NCBI RefSeq assembly: GCF_000298195.1
Contig: NZ_BAHC01000245.1
Coordinates: 49,176-113,175, forward strand
Direction of reading: 5' to 3'
DNA from: Gordonia rhizosphera NBRC 16068
GTDB lineage: Bacteria; Actinomycetota; Actinomycetes; Mycobacteriales; Mycobacteriaceae
Length of the DNA: 64,000 nucleotides
The position numbers were made by a program, and so were the translations under genes. Below the pieces are notes generated by a model. That model saw nothing but the letters and a program-made list of their open reading frames with translations, searched no databases and was not told the origin of the DNA. This document shows, in pieces, positions 42,734 through 51,537 of the stretch. The stretch's first letter is position 1. The number at the start of each line of letters is the position of its first letter.

Positions 42734-44050
42734 GTGTCGGACGCGGTGGTCGAGGCGGGAGCCGACGAGGTCGTCGATCCCGCCATCCGGCAGTGGCAGG
42801 AGTTGCGTGCGGTGATCGACGGCCCACTGCCCGAGATCGCCACGCGCTTCTCCCGGTTCCTCACCCGGGTGTGGCCTCACGACGCGCTGATCATCTTCAC
42901 CCGTGAATGCACCGGCCGGCCGCGCAAGGTCGCCGGTGATTCGGCCATCGTCGAGCGGGTGACCATCGATGAGCTCGAAGTGGTCAAGGGCGATGCGCGC
43001 CGGGACGCCATCACCCGGATCGACGCCGTGGTCGGCGGGGCTCGACGTCCGATCCGGGCGGTGCTCGACGACACCGACACGTTGCTCGTCGTGCTGCCGA
43101 AGACCGCGGTCCGGCCGGCCCGGACCGCGGGTCTGGCGGTGGGCGTATCCGAGGATCTGATGCGGTCGTGGTTCGCAATCGTCGCGACCTCGATCCGGCA
43201 GCAGGTGTCGCAGGCCAGTCCGGACTACCTTGCGGAATCGCGGGCCGCCTCCAGCGAACGCGCCCGGACGATCGCGCAGCTCACCGAAGCCCACGAGGAC
43301 ACCCTGGCATCGATCCTCGGCACCCTCCGTGCCCGCGACCTCGATGATCGGACGGCTCGCAGCGCCGCCGCCGACGCCGCATCGTCGGCGCTCATCGCCT
43401 TGCGCGGGGTGGGTGACACCGACCGCAAGTTGGCCACCGAGGCCCTCGCCACGGCCTTCGGGCGGATGCAAGAGGAACTCGAACCCGTCCTCCGGCATCT
43501 GGACATCGACGTCGAGTATGTCCCGCCCACCGGCGAGAACCGGTCGTTGCCAGGCGAGATCGCCTACGCCGCACGGGCGATCGTCCGAGCGGCGGCGGTC
43601 GCCTTCGGCGCCGAGCGCCGACTCGCCCGACTCCGCATCGCCTGGGATTGCCGGCCCGACGAACTGGTTCTCGACGTCCGTGACCAGGGCGCCGGTGAGG
43701 TGGATTCCGACGCCCTTGCGCGACAGCTCGCGGGACGACTCCAGACCCTTGACGGCCGTCTCGAGGTGGAGTCGATCCCGGGCTGGGGGAGCCGTGTCGC
43801 CGTCCACCTGCCGTTGGCGATTCCCGGCGCGAGGCCGGGCGAGGATCTGCTGTCCGCGCTCAACCCGCGGGAGGTCGAGGTGCTCGGCCACCTCGCACTC
43901 GGCCGTCGCAACAAACAGATCGCCACCGATCTGGGCGTCAGCGAGAGCACCGTCAAGTTCCACGTCGCGGCCATCCTGCAGAAACTGCGGGTGACGAATC
44001 GCGGTGAGGCGGGTTTGTTGGCGGCGCGTGCCGGGATCACCGCGAGCTGA
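42734..44050 (+). CDS. Hybrid regulator: histidine-kinase-like ATPase plus LuxR HTH
   Basis: 438 aa. Residues about 1-160 form an unrecognised sensor region. Residues about 175-235 are helical and resemble the dimerisation part of HisKA_3 kinases. Residues 265-365 resemble a GHKL ATPase (DELVLDVRDQGAGE, the G1-type box, and GWGSRVAVHLPL). Residues 375-435 are a LuxR HTH (LNPREVEVLGHLALG, then NKQIATDLGVSESTVKFHV). Sensor kinase ATPase and DNA-binding module in one chain is unusual. No clear phospho-His or receiver domain is present. GTG start at 42734 after GGAGCGGAGG. It follows the dehydrogenase gene and likely regulates this region. Confidence 0.82.
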   Translation: MSDAVVEAGADEVVDPAIRQWQELRAVIDGPLPEIATRFSRFLTRVWPHDALIIFTRECTGRPRKVAGDSAIVERVTIDELEVVKGDARRDAITRIDAVVGGARRPIRAVLDDTDTLLVVLPKTAVRPARTAGLAVGVSEDLMRSWFAIVATSIRQQVSQASPDYLAESRAASSERARTIAQLTEAHEDTLASILGTLRARDLDDRTARSAAADAASSALIALRGVGDTDRKLATEALATAFGRMQEELEPVLRHLDIDVEYVPPTGENRSLPGEIAYAARAIVRAAAVAFGAERRLARLRIAWDCRPDELVLDVRDQGAGEVDSDALARQLAGRLQTLDGRLEVESIPGWGSRVAVHLPLAIPGARPGEDLLSALNPREVEVLGHLALGRRNKQIATDLGVSESTVKFHVAAILQKLRVTNRGEAGLLAARAGITAS

Positions 44051-44172
44051 CCGATTGCGTGCCGTCGGCGAAATCCCACGGTCAGCGCGCCTCGGCCGGC
44101 ACCGATCGGCAGTTGTACTTTCGGCTAGGTAAAACCATCCCTTCGGACGGATGCACGGGTGGTTTTGTGCCA

Positions 44173-44185
44173 CAACACTGTGTTG
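44173..44185. promoter_or_regulatory. Palindrome upstream of the mycothiol dehydrogenase gene
   Basis: CAACACTGTGTTG, arms of six with one central base, lies 52-64 bp before the ATG at 44237. A looser hairpin AAAACCATCCC (44131 region)/GGGTGGTTTT precedes it. The palindrome has the size of a dimeric repressor site. Confidence 0.45.
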
Positions 44186-44236
44186 GGTACGGGTCACCCA
44201 CCGGTGACCGGGCGTTACGGAGAGGTTTGAAGCGGA

Positions 44237-45332
44237 ATGTCGCAAACGGTCAAGGGAGTCATCTCCCGCAGCAAGGGCGCTGCCACCGAGGTCGTCGATG
44301 TGGTGGTGCCCGACCCCGGGCCCAGGGACGTGATCGTCAAGATCCAGGCCTGCGGCGTGTGCCACACCGACCTGGCCTACAAAGAGGGCGGCATCAACGA
44401 CGAATACCCGTTCCTGCTGGGCCACGAGGCCGCGGGCATCGTGGAGACCATCGGCTCCGAGGTCACCCATGTCGAGGTCGGGGACTTCGTCGTCCTCAAC
44501 TGGCGCGCGGTGTGCGGTGAATGTCGCGCCTGCAAGCGGGGCCGTCCCTGGTACTGCTTCAACACCCACAACGCGAGCAAGTCGATGACGTTGACCGACG
44601 GCACCGAACTGGACCCCGGCGCTGGGCATCGGCGCGTTCATCGAGAAGACCCTCATCCACGAGGGACAGTGCACCAAGGTCAATCCCGAGACCGATCCCG
44701 CCGTCGCCGGACTGCTGGGCTGCGGCGTCATGGCCGGACTCGGTGCCGCGATGAACACCGGCAACGTCGGTCGCGGTGACTCGGTCGCGGTGATCGGCTG
44801 CGGCGGTGTCGGCGACGCCGCGATCGCCGGTGCACGCCTGGCCGGCGCCACCACCATCATCGCCATCGACCGCGACGCGGCCAAGCTCGAGTGGGCGAAG
44901 GATCTCGGCGCGACGCACACCGTCAACGGCACCGAGGTCGATGATGTCGTGACCGCGGTGCAGGACCTGACCGACGGCAACGGCGTCGACGTCGTGGTCG
45001 ACGCGGTGGGTCGCCCGGAAACCTACAAGCAGGCGTTCTACCTGCGTGACCTGGCGGGCACCGTGGTGCTGGTGGGTGTGCCGACCCCGGAGATGACACT
45101 CGAGATGCCGTTGATCGACTTCTTCGCCCGCGGTGGAGCGCTCAAGTCGTCGTGGTACGGCGACTGCCTGCCCGAGCGTGACTTCCCGATGCTCATCGAC
45201 CTCTACGAACAGGGTCGTCTGCCGCTGGAGAAGTTCGTCACCGAGCGGGTCGGACTCGAGGACGTCGAGGCGTCCTTCGACGCGATGAAGGCCGGTAACG
45301 TGCTGCGCTCGGTGGTGGAGATCAAGTCGTGA
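44237..45332 (+). pseudogene. mscR: S-(hydroxymethyl)mycothiol dehydrogenase, frameshifted
   Basis: Medium-chain zinc dehydrogenase that oxidises the formaldehyde-mycothiol adduct. The N-terminal part has the catalytic zinc Cys in CGVCHTDLA, GHEAAG, and structural cysteines in CGECRACKRGRPWYC. The frame then breaks at a run of four C (44614-44617): frame 1 gives nonsense to 44779, while the other frame gives the expected LGIGAFIEKTLIHEG and the Rossmann motif (IGCGGVGDAA) through to 45332. Removing one C restores about 364 aa, the normal MscR length. It could be a real inactivating mutation, programmed slippage, or a sequencing/assembly error in a homopolymer. The latter is quite likely because both parts look under selection. 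Confidence 0.85.
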
Positions 45333-45961
45333 CCGCGAAGATCCGCATCGACAACGTCGTCACCTCGGGTACGTTCTCGCTCGACGGCGGCACGTGGGAT
45401 GTCGACAACAACATCTGGCTCGTCGGCAACGACGACGAGGTGGTCATCATCGACGCCGCGCATTCGGCGAAGCCGATCCTCGACGCCGTCGGGGACCGCA
45501 CGGTGAAGGCGATCGTGCTGACCCACGGGCACAACGACCACATCACCGTCGCCCCCGAACTGTCGAAGGCCACCGGTGCGCCGATCCTGCTGCACCCTGG
45601 CGACGACATGCTGTGGAACGAAACGCATCCCGGTGTCGCACATGGGGAGCTGTTCGACGGCGAGTCCATCGATGTCGCGGGTACGTCGCTGAAGGTCATC
45701 AACACCCCGGGCCACTCGCCCGGATCGTGTGTGGTCTATGCACCCGAGGCGGGTGTGTTGTTCAGCGGCGACACCCTGTTCCACGGTGGTCCCGGTGCGA
45801 CAGGTCGCTCGTTCTCGAGCTTCCCGACGATCATCGACTCCATCCGCGACAAGATCCTCACCCTCGACCCGGAGACCAAGGTCTACACCGGGCACGGCGA
45901 CGGCACCACCGTCGGCGAGGAGGCCCCGCATCTCGAGGAGTGGATCAAGCGCGGGCACTGA
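45329..45961 (+). CDS. MBL-fold metallo-hydrolase (mycothiol-pathway partner)
   Basis: 210 aa metallo-beta-lactamase fold. The metal motif is THGHNDH, then PGHSPGSC and FSGDTLF, and the distal His in GHGDGTT. It belongs to the glyoxalase II-like group. The GTG start overlaps the end of the mycothiol dehydrogenase gene (GTGA), a pairing conserved in mycobacteria. There it is thought to release formate from S-formylmycothiol, so it would complete formaldehyde oxidation. Confidence 0.9.
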   Translation: MTAKIRIDNVVTSGTFSLDGGTWDVDNNIWLVGNDDEVVIIDAAHSAKPILDAVGDRTVKAIVLTHGHNDHITVAPELSKATGAPILLHPGDDMLWNETHPGVAHGELFDGESIDVAGTSLKVINTPGHSPGSCVVYAPEAGVLFSGDTLFHGGPGATGRSFSSFPTIIDSIRDKILTLDPETKVYTGHGDGTTVGEEAPHLEEWIKRGH

Positions 45962-46014
45962 AACCGTGCGGCATTGCCGGTGGCCTCACCGGGTGAGCCG
46001 GTAACGTTGCCGCA

Positions 46015-47778
46015 ATGAGCGGATCGGCCCCGGTGTCGGTCGAGGCCACCCGGCCGCGGGCACTTCAGCTGGTGGTTCCGCCGTGGCTGCACGGGTACCG
46101 CTGGCGGTGGTTGCGGACCGACATCGTCGCGGGCGTGACGCTGGCGGCCGTGGCGATCCCGGAGTGCATGGGCTACAGCTCGATCGCGAAGGTCCCGGTG
46201 GTGGCGGGTCTGTACACGATCATCCTGCCGACCATCGCCTTCGCGCTGCTGGGGTCGTCGCGGCTGCTTGTCGTCGGCGCCGATTCCGCGACGGCCGCGC
46301 TGCTCGCATCCGGCATCGCCGGACTCGGGATCTCCGGATTGACACCGGGCTCACCGGAATGGTTGGCGTGGGCGGGCATCGTCGCCCTGGTGACCGGCGG
46401 GATCCTGGTGGTGGCGCGGCTGCTGCGGCTGGGTTTCCTCGGCGATTTCCTATCGACGGCGGTCCTGGTCGGCTTCCTCACCGGCACCGGGATCAGCGTG
46501 CTCACCGGCCAGATCCCGGGAATGCTCGGCGTGCCCGGTAGCGACGGGCACGTCTGGGATCGGTGGTCGGCGTTCCTGTCCGAGCTCGGGTCGATCGATT
46601 GGGGCTCTGCGGCTTTTGCTGCCGTCACCCTGGTGGCGTTGATCGGGGCGCGGCGATTCGCGCCCCGATTCCCGGTCGCCATCATGGTGGTCGCCGGGTC
46701 GATCATCCTGGTTGCGGCGTTCGGGTGGGCCGACGACCTCGACGTCGTCGGCCCCCTCGACGGCGGGCTGCCACATCTGGGGCTGCCGACCGGACTGTCG
46801 TGGGACAACATCGCAAGCGCGGTCACCGTCTCGGTCGGCTGCGCGATCGTGATCCTCGCCCAAAGCGCCGCGACCGCACGGAGTTTCGCGCAGAAACACG
46901 GCGATATCGCGGACGTCAACCGGGACATCGTCGGGCTGTCGGCGGCCAACCTGATCGCCGGCCTGAGTTCGACCTTCGTGGTCAACGGCAGTCCCACCAA
47001 GACCCAACTGCTCGATGAGGAGCGGGGCCGCACCCAGGTCGCCAACATCACCATGGCCGGCGTGACCCTGTTGGTGGTGATCTTCCTCGCCGGGCTGATC
47101 GAGGACCTACCGCATGCGGTCCTGTCGGCCATCGTGTTCCTGGTCGCGGTCAACCTCATCGATCTGCATGCTTACCGCCGCATGTGGCGAATCCGGAAGA
47201 TCGAGTTCGGCATCGCGGTGTTCAGTGCCGTCGTCGTGGTGCTCTTCGGTGTACAGACCGGCATCCTCACCGCGATGGTGGTCTCGCTGCTCGAGATGAT
47301 CCGCCGCCAGTATCGGCCCGAACGATTCGTCGTGGGCGTCAGCGAGCACGGCCGCGCCCGGCACTACCAGCCGGCCCGGCCCGGACTGCAGTCGTTGCCC
47401 GGGCTCATCCTCTTCCGCTACGACGCGGACCTGTTCTACGCCAACGCCGGACGATTCGCCGACGATGTCATGGACCTCATCCGTGCGGCGCCCGACCCGG
47501 TGCGGTGGCTGGTACTCGACTGCACCGCGATCAGCGACGTCGACTACTCCGCATCGTCGGTGCTCGGTGATCTGATCTCCTACGTGCACTCCCATCACGC
47601 GCATTTCATCCTCGCCGGCGTCGATCCGGAGCTGCAGAGCACCCTGTTCACCGAGGGACTGCTCGCCGACCTCGATCCCGATCACGTGTTCCCCACCGTC
47701 GGCGCCGCGGTCCGTGCCTTCGAGGCGGCATACCCGGACGCGGTGGCCGAGGAGCCCGACACCGGGGAGTCCCGATGA
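46015..47778 (+). CDS. SulP-family anion transporter with STAS domain
   Basis: 587 aa. The N-terminal SulP block PPWLHGYRWRWLRTDIVAGV then VAIPECMGYSSIAKVPVVAG is the family signature. About 10-14 hydrophobic segments follow. Residues 440-575 are a C-terminal STAS domain (VRWLVLDCTAISDVDYSAS). SulP proteins carry sulfate, bicarbonate or dicarboxylates; no substrate is obvious. Its stop overlaps the DNA ligase start by 4 bp, although the two functions are unrelated. Confidence 0.92.
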   Translation: MSGSAPVSVEATRPRALQLVVPPWLHGYRWRWLRTDIVAGVTLAAVAIPECMGYSSIAKVPVVAGLYTIILPTIAFALLGSSRLLVVGADSATAALLASGIAGLGISGLTPGSPEWLAWAGIVALVTGGILVVARLLRLGFLGDFLSTAVLVGFLTGTGISVLTGQIPGMLGVPGSDGHVWDRWSAFLSELGSIDWGSAAFAAVTLVALIGARRFAPRFPVAIMVVAGSIILVAAFGWADDLDVVGPLDGGLPHLGLPTGLSWDNIASAVTVSVGCAIVILAQSAATARSFAQKHGDIADVNRDIVGLSAANLIAGLSSTFVVNGSPTKTQLLDEERGRTQVANITMAGVTLLVVIFLAGLIEDLPHAVLSAIVFLVAVNLIDLHAYRRMWRIRKIEFGIAVFSAVVVVLFGVQTGILTAMVVSLLEMIRRQYRPERFVVGVSEHGRARHYQPARPGLQSLPGLILFRYDADLFYANAGRFADDVMDLIRAAPDPVRWLVLDCTAISDVDYSASSVLGDLISYVHSHHAHFILAGVDPELQSTLFTEGLLADLDPDHVFPTVGAAVRAFEAAYPDAVAEEPDTGESR

Positions 47779-49295
47779 GGCTGGCACGTATTGTCGCGAC
47801 GTCGGCGGCGGTCGCCGCGACCCGATCCCGCAAACAGAAGACGACCGAACTCGGAGCGCTGCTGAGGGACTGCGCACCCGATGAGATCCCCACCGTGGTG
47901 GCGTGGCTGACCGGGGTCACCCGGCAGGGCCGGATCGGCGTGGGGTGGCGTTCGCTCATGGCGCTCGACGCCGCACCCGCCGGGGAACCGACGTTGACCG
48001 TGACGGGTGTCGACGATCTGCTCACCCGGCTGGCGGCGGCGACCGGGCCGGGGTCGGTGGCGGAACGCAAACAGCTGCTACTCGAATTGTTCGGCGGGGC
48101 AGACGAATCCGAACAACACTTCCTGCGCCGCCTGCTCACCGGCGAACTGCGGCAAGGCGCACTGGCCGGGGTCATGGCCGACGCGATCGCCGATGCGGCG
48201 GGGCAGCCGATCGATCTGGTCCGGCGGGCGCACATGCTGACCGGATCGCTCCCGCAGACGGCGGCGCTCGCGGTGTTCGGCGGTGCGGAGGCTCTCGGCG
48301 CGGTGGGCCTCGAGGTGGGTCGCGCGGTGGCGCCGATGCTGGCCACCCCGGCCGACTCGCTGGCCGACGCGGTCACCTCGCTCGGACCGGAGCTGGTGAT
48401 CGACTACAAACTCGACGGCGCACGCATCCAGGTCCACCGACGCCACGACGACGTCGCCGTCTACACCCGCAGCCTGCGCGACATCACCGCCGCGGTACCC
48501 GACGTCGTGGCGGTGGTGCGTGAACTCGACTGCGAGACCGTCATACTCGACGGTGAGACGCTGACCCTCGACGCCGACGGTCGGCCACGCCCCTTCCAGG
48601 ACACGATGAGTCGTTTCGGGTCGGCCGCAGAGCACGGCGACGACCCGGCCGGGTTGCTGCGGCCGTTCTTCTTCGACTGTCTTCATCTCGACGGTGTCGA
48701 TCTCATCGACCGTCCACTGGCCGAACGGCTCGCCGCACTGGACACCGTGGCCGCGGCGCTGCGGATACCGTCGGTCCGCAGCCCCGATGTCGACGCGGCC
48801 CAGCGCTTCTTCGACGATGCGTTGGCCGCCGGGCACGAGGGAGTGATGGCGAAGTCGCTCGACGGGGTGTACGCCGCCGGCCGGCGTGGAAAGGCCTGGC
48901 AGAAGATCAAACCCACCCACACCGTCGACCTGGTGGTCCTCGGCGCGGAATGGGGGTCGGGTCGCCGGACCGGGTTGCTGTCCAACCTGCATCTCGGCGC
49001 CCGCGACCCCGACGGGGGATCGCCGATCATGGTCGGCAAGACCTTCAAGGGGCTCACCGACGCGTTGCTCGCCTGGCAGACCGATGAGTTCCCGAAACAC
49101 TCCAGTGGCCGCGACGGGCACACCGTGTACCTGCGGCCGGAGATCGTCGTCGAGATCGAACTCGATGGTGTGCAACGCAGCTCGCGCTACCCCGGTGGTG
49201 TCGCACTCCGTTTCGCCCGCGTCGTCCGCTACCGGCCGGACAAGACCGCCGCCGAGGCCGACACCATCGACGCGATCCGCGCGATGTTGCCGTGA
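47775..49295 (+). CDS. ligB: ATP-dependent DNA ligase (LigB-like)
   Basis: 506 aa. The adenylation lysine is Lys212 in YKLDGARIQVH (motif I). Motifs III-V include ETVILDGE, HEGVMAKSLDG and GRRGKAWQKIKP. An N-terminal helical DNA-binding domain (residues 1-190) precedes them and an OB fold (residues 410-500) follows. The length and layout match the monofunctional ATP-dependent ligase LigB of mycobacteria, involved in nick sealing and repair rather than end joining by LigD. It starts with an ATGA overlap with sulP. Confidence 0.92.
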   Translation: MRLARIVATSAAVAATRSRKQKTTELGALLRDCAPDEIPTVVAWLTGVTRQGRIGVGWRSLMALDAAPAGEPTLTVTGVDDLLTRLAAATGPGSVAERKQLLLELFGGADESEQHFLRRLLTGELRQGALAGVMADAIADAAGQPIDLVRRAHMLTGSLPQTAALAVFGGAEALGAVGLEVGRAVAPMLATPADSLADAVTSLGPELVIDYKLDGARIQVHRRHDDVAVYTRSLRDITAAVPDVVAVVRELDCETVILDGETLTLDADGRPRPFQDTMSRFGSAAEHGDDPAGLLRPFFFDCLHLDGVDLIDRPLAERLAALDTVAAALRIPSVRSPDVDAAQRFFDDALAAGHEGVMAKSLDGVYAAGRRGKAWQKIKPTHTVDLVVLGAEWGSGRRTGLLSNLHLGARDPDGGSPIMVGKTFKGLTDALLAWQTDEFPKHSSGRDGHTVYLRPEIVVEIELDGVQRSSRYPGGVALRFARVVRYRPDKTAAEADTIDAIRAMLP

Positions 49296-49302
49296 AGGAT
49301 AC

Positions 49303-50070
49303 TCAGCTCAGCGGCAACTCGGCGACGAACGGCCCGGACGGCTGCGTCGAACCGCCCGCCGGTTCGACGGTGAACGCCAACGCGGTGGCATCGCCGAGGT
49401 GCGGGATCACCGCTGTCGTCGACGGGGCGACGTCCTTGTCGGTCATCGTGCCCGCCAACGTGTTCCCGGTGGGGCCGACCAGCCACATCTGGTAGACGGT
49501 GCCGGCTTGGGGTGGTGGCACGTCGTTCATGACGAGCACCCCCGCATCCTCCGACGGCGAATAGGTGACGGTGGCATGCCCGGTGGCGACATCGCCGGAC
49601 GTGGTGCGGACGTCGCTCGCGGTGAAGACCTGCTCGGCGGTGGGCGGTTGGGTCTCCGACGGATTCGACGACACGCCGATCACCCAGCCGACTGCGCCGA
49701 TCGCCACCGCCATCACCGCGGCGGCCGCGGCATACAGGAAGCGTCGTCGTCGGGGGTGCAGGGGTATCACCGTGGCATCGTCGTCCGGCGCGGGTGCCTG
49801 ATCGGATTGGGGCCCGCCGGTCGAGGTGTCCGAGGATTCGGCACGGGCGGCGGCCAACACCCGCTCACGAAGGGTCGCGGGCGGGGGAACCGCGGTGGCC
49901 GCGCTGACCTGCGCCATCGTCTCGCGGGTCGCTCGGACCTGTCGCTCGAACTCGTCGCGGACCTCTGGTGTCGCCGATTCGAGGGCCTCGTCGAGTTCGG
50001 CGAGGTCGGGTCCGGTGACCGCGTCGAGGCCCATCGTCGCGGCGAGGTCGAGGAGTTCGTCGTCACGCAT
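49303..50070 (-). CDS. rskA: Anti-sigma-K factor RskA
   Basis: 255 aa from ATG 50070, overlapping the sigK stop by 8 bp. Residues 1-90 form the anti-sigma domain, a membrane helix spans about 134-156 (LYAAAAAVMAVAIGAVGWV), and the C-terminal extracellular domain (160-255) has VYQMWLVGP as in RskA. It should hold SigK at the membrane until regulated proteolysis. It is the last gene of the chain. The next gene (ligB) is convergent with a 7-bp gap. Confidence 0.9.
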   Translation of the reverse strand: MRDDELLDLAATMGLDAVTGPDLAELDEALESATPEVRDEFERQVRATRETMAQVSAATAVPPPATLRERVLAAARAESSDTSTGGPQSDQAPAPDDDATVIPLHPRRRRFLYAAAAAVMAVAIGAVGWVIGVSSNPSETQPPTAEQVFTASDVRTTSGDVATGHATVTYSPSEDAGVLVMNDVPPPQAGTVYQMWLVGPTGNTLAGTMTDKDVAPSTTAVIPHLGDATALAFTVEPAGGSTQPSGPFVAELPLS

Positions 50071-50725
50071 CACGATCTCCCAGGCAGTCCCGCAGTCGCT
50101 GCAGGCCATCGCGTATGCGGGACTTGATGGTGGGGAGCGCGACGGAGAGTTGCTCGGCCACCTCCCGATAGCTCAGCCCGTGATAGTAGGCGAGGCCCAC
50201 CGACTGCCGTTGGATGTCGGTGAGGGTGCCGAGACAATTGATCACCTCACGGGAGGTCTCCCGGGACGCGACCTGTTCGGTGACCTCGTCGAAGGTCGAC
50301 CGTGTGTCGTCGGTACCGTAGGCGAGGTCGCGGCGGGTGGCCGCCGACTCGGACCGCACCCGGTCCACCGCACGACGATGCGCCATGGTGATCAACCAGG
50401 ACAGCGCCGACCCGGCCTGCGGATCGAAGGACCCCGCCGACCGCCACACCTGCAGGAAGACCTCCTGGGTGGTCTCCTCGCTGTAGCCGGGATCGCGCAG
50501 CACACGCAGCACCATGCCGTAGACGCGGGCGCACGTCAGGTCGTAGAAGCGGGCGAAGGCATCGGCGTCACCGGACGCGATGCGATCGAGCAGCGCGGGG
50601 AGCGCCGCGAGCGTCGACGCGGACTCGGTGGTCACCACGGGCCCTCGGTAGTCATCGTCGCCCAGCCTATCGGCAGTGGCGTCCGGCCTCAACGAGATCG
50701 GCCGGATGACCGAGAGGGAGGTCAT
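50063..50725 (-). CDS. sigK: ECF sigma factor SigK
   Basis: 220 aa from ATG 50725. Region 2 (RVYGMVLRVLRDPGYSEETT then QEVFLQVWRSAGSFD) and region 4 (LAYYHGLSYREVAEQLSVAL, PTIKSRIRDGLQRLRDCLG) are very like mycobacterial SigK. The ATG overlaps the upstream DUF1295 stop (ATGA), which supports this start, although two GTG codons at 50638 and 50635 would give a protein closer to the 187 aa of M. tuberculosis SigK. It is expected to direct transcription of its own operon and of fasciclin antigens. Confidence 0.92.
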   Translation of the reverse strand: MTSLSVIRPISLRPDATADRLGDDDYRGPVVTTESASTLAALPALLDRIASGDADAFARFYDLTCARVYGMVLRVLRDPGYSEETTQEVFLQVWRSAGSFDPQAGSALSWLITMAHRRAVDRVRSESAATRRDLAYGTDDTRSTFDEVTEQVASRETSREVINCLGTLTDIQRQSVGLAYYHGLSYREVAEQLSVALPTIKSRIRDGLQRLRDCLGDRDA

Positions 50726-51537
50726 GGCGACGGCGATCGTTGCGCCGCGCGCGGCGGCCGGGGCAGGAAGTAGGAGGTGCGGCGTTGATACTCGGGGTAG
50801 CCGGGGCGGGTGCTCATCGACTGTTCGAGCAACCGCGCGCCCGTCGCGTAGACGAGGAACCAGGTCATCAGCACGGGGGAGGCCACGGTGAGGACACCGG
50901 GCCAGCTACTCGCCGCGATGAGCCACAGGCCCCACCACACACACGAATCGCCGAAATAGTTGGGGTGCCGGGTCCACGACCACAGGCCGCGGTCCATGAT
51001 CCGACCCCGGTTGGCGGGATCGGCCTTGAAGCGGCGTAGTTGGGCGTCGCCGATGGTCTCGAAGCCGAAACCGAGTACCCACCCGGCGATGCCGGCGACG
51101 AGTATCGCGGTCCACACTCCGGTGGTCGGTCCGGTGACCGCGGAGACCTGGATCGGCAGGGATACGAACCACTGTGCGGCGCCCTGGGTGGCGAAGATCT
51201 TGCGGGCGACGATGCTCGGGTTGTTGCCGCCGGAGCGGGCGAGGAGATCGGTGTATCGCGGATCCTCACCCTTGCCCGCCGACTTGACGTGCATATGCCA
51301 GCTGAGGCGCAGACCCCAGATCCCGACGAGGACGGCCAGCAGCCAACGGCGGGTGGGGTCGCCCGGGCCGAGTGCCAATGCCAGCCACGCGACGCCGACG
51401 AAACCCAAACCCCAGGCGACGTCGACCACGTTGTAGCGGCCGATACGGTGACCGATCGCCATCGTCACACCCTGCAGCACCGCCAGGAACACCAGGGAGA
51501 CCGCGGTGATGACGAGGAAGTCGATGGCGGAGGTCAT
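50722..51537 (-). CDS. DUF1295 membrane protein (Rv0446c-like)
   Basis: 271 aa, about seven membrane helices, DUF1295/steroid 5-alpha-reductase-like. The C-terminal signature is MDRGLWSWTRHPNYFGDSCV and LLEQSMSTRPGYPEYQRRTS, where isoprenylcysteine methyltransferase and sterol reductase relatives share RHPNYFG. The start and stop overlap both neighbours by 4 bp. In Mycobacterium the homologous gene also lies just before sigK. Its reaction is unknown; reduction or modification of a lipid is plausible from the fold. Confidence 0.88.
   Translation of the reverse strand: MTSAIDFLVITAVSLVFLAVLQGVTMAIGHRIGRYNVVDVAWGLGFVGVAWLALALGPGDPTRRWLLAVLVGIWGLRLSWHMHVKSAGKGEDPRYTDLLARSGGNNPSIVARKIFATQGAAQWFVSLPIQVSAVTGPTTGVWTAILVAGIAGWVLGFGFETIGDAQLRRFKADPANRGRIMDRGLWSWTRHPNYFGDSCVWWGLWLIAASSWPGVLTVASPVLMTWFLVYATGARLLEQSMSTRPGYPEYQRRTSYFLPRPPRAAQRSPSP

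Noticed and set aside
44059..44520. Plus-strand open frame overlapping the start of the mycothiol dehydrogenase
   Set aside because: It is a different frame of the conserved mscR start; the mscR frame has the zinc motifs.
41561..44980. 1139-codon open frame on the minus strand
   Set aside because: It lies opposite the alcohol dehydrogenase, hybrid regulator and mycothiol dehydrogenase genes, which have strong motifs; the antisense translation has none.
45985..45997. CTCACC/GGTGAG palindrome before the SulP gene
   Set aside because: Six-base arms in GC-rich DNA occur often by chance; it is not followed by a T-run.
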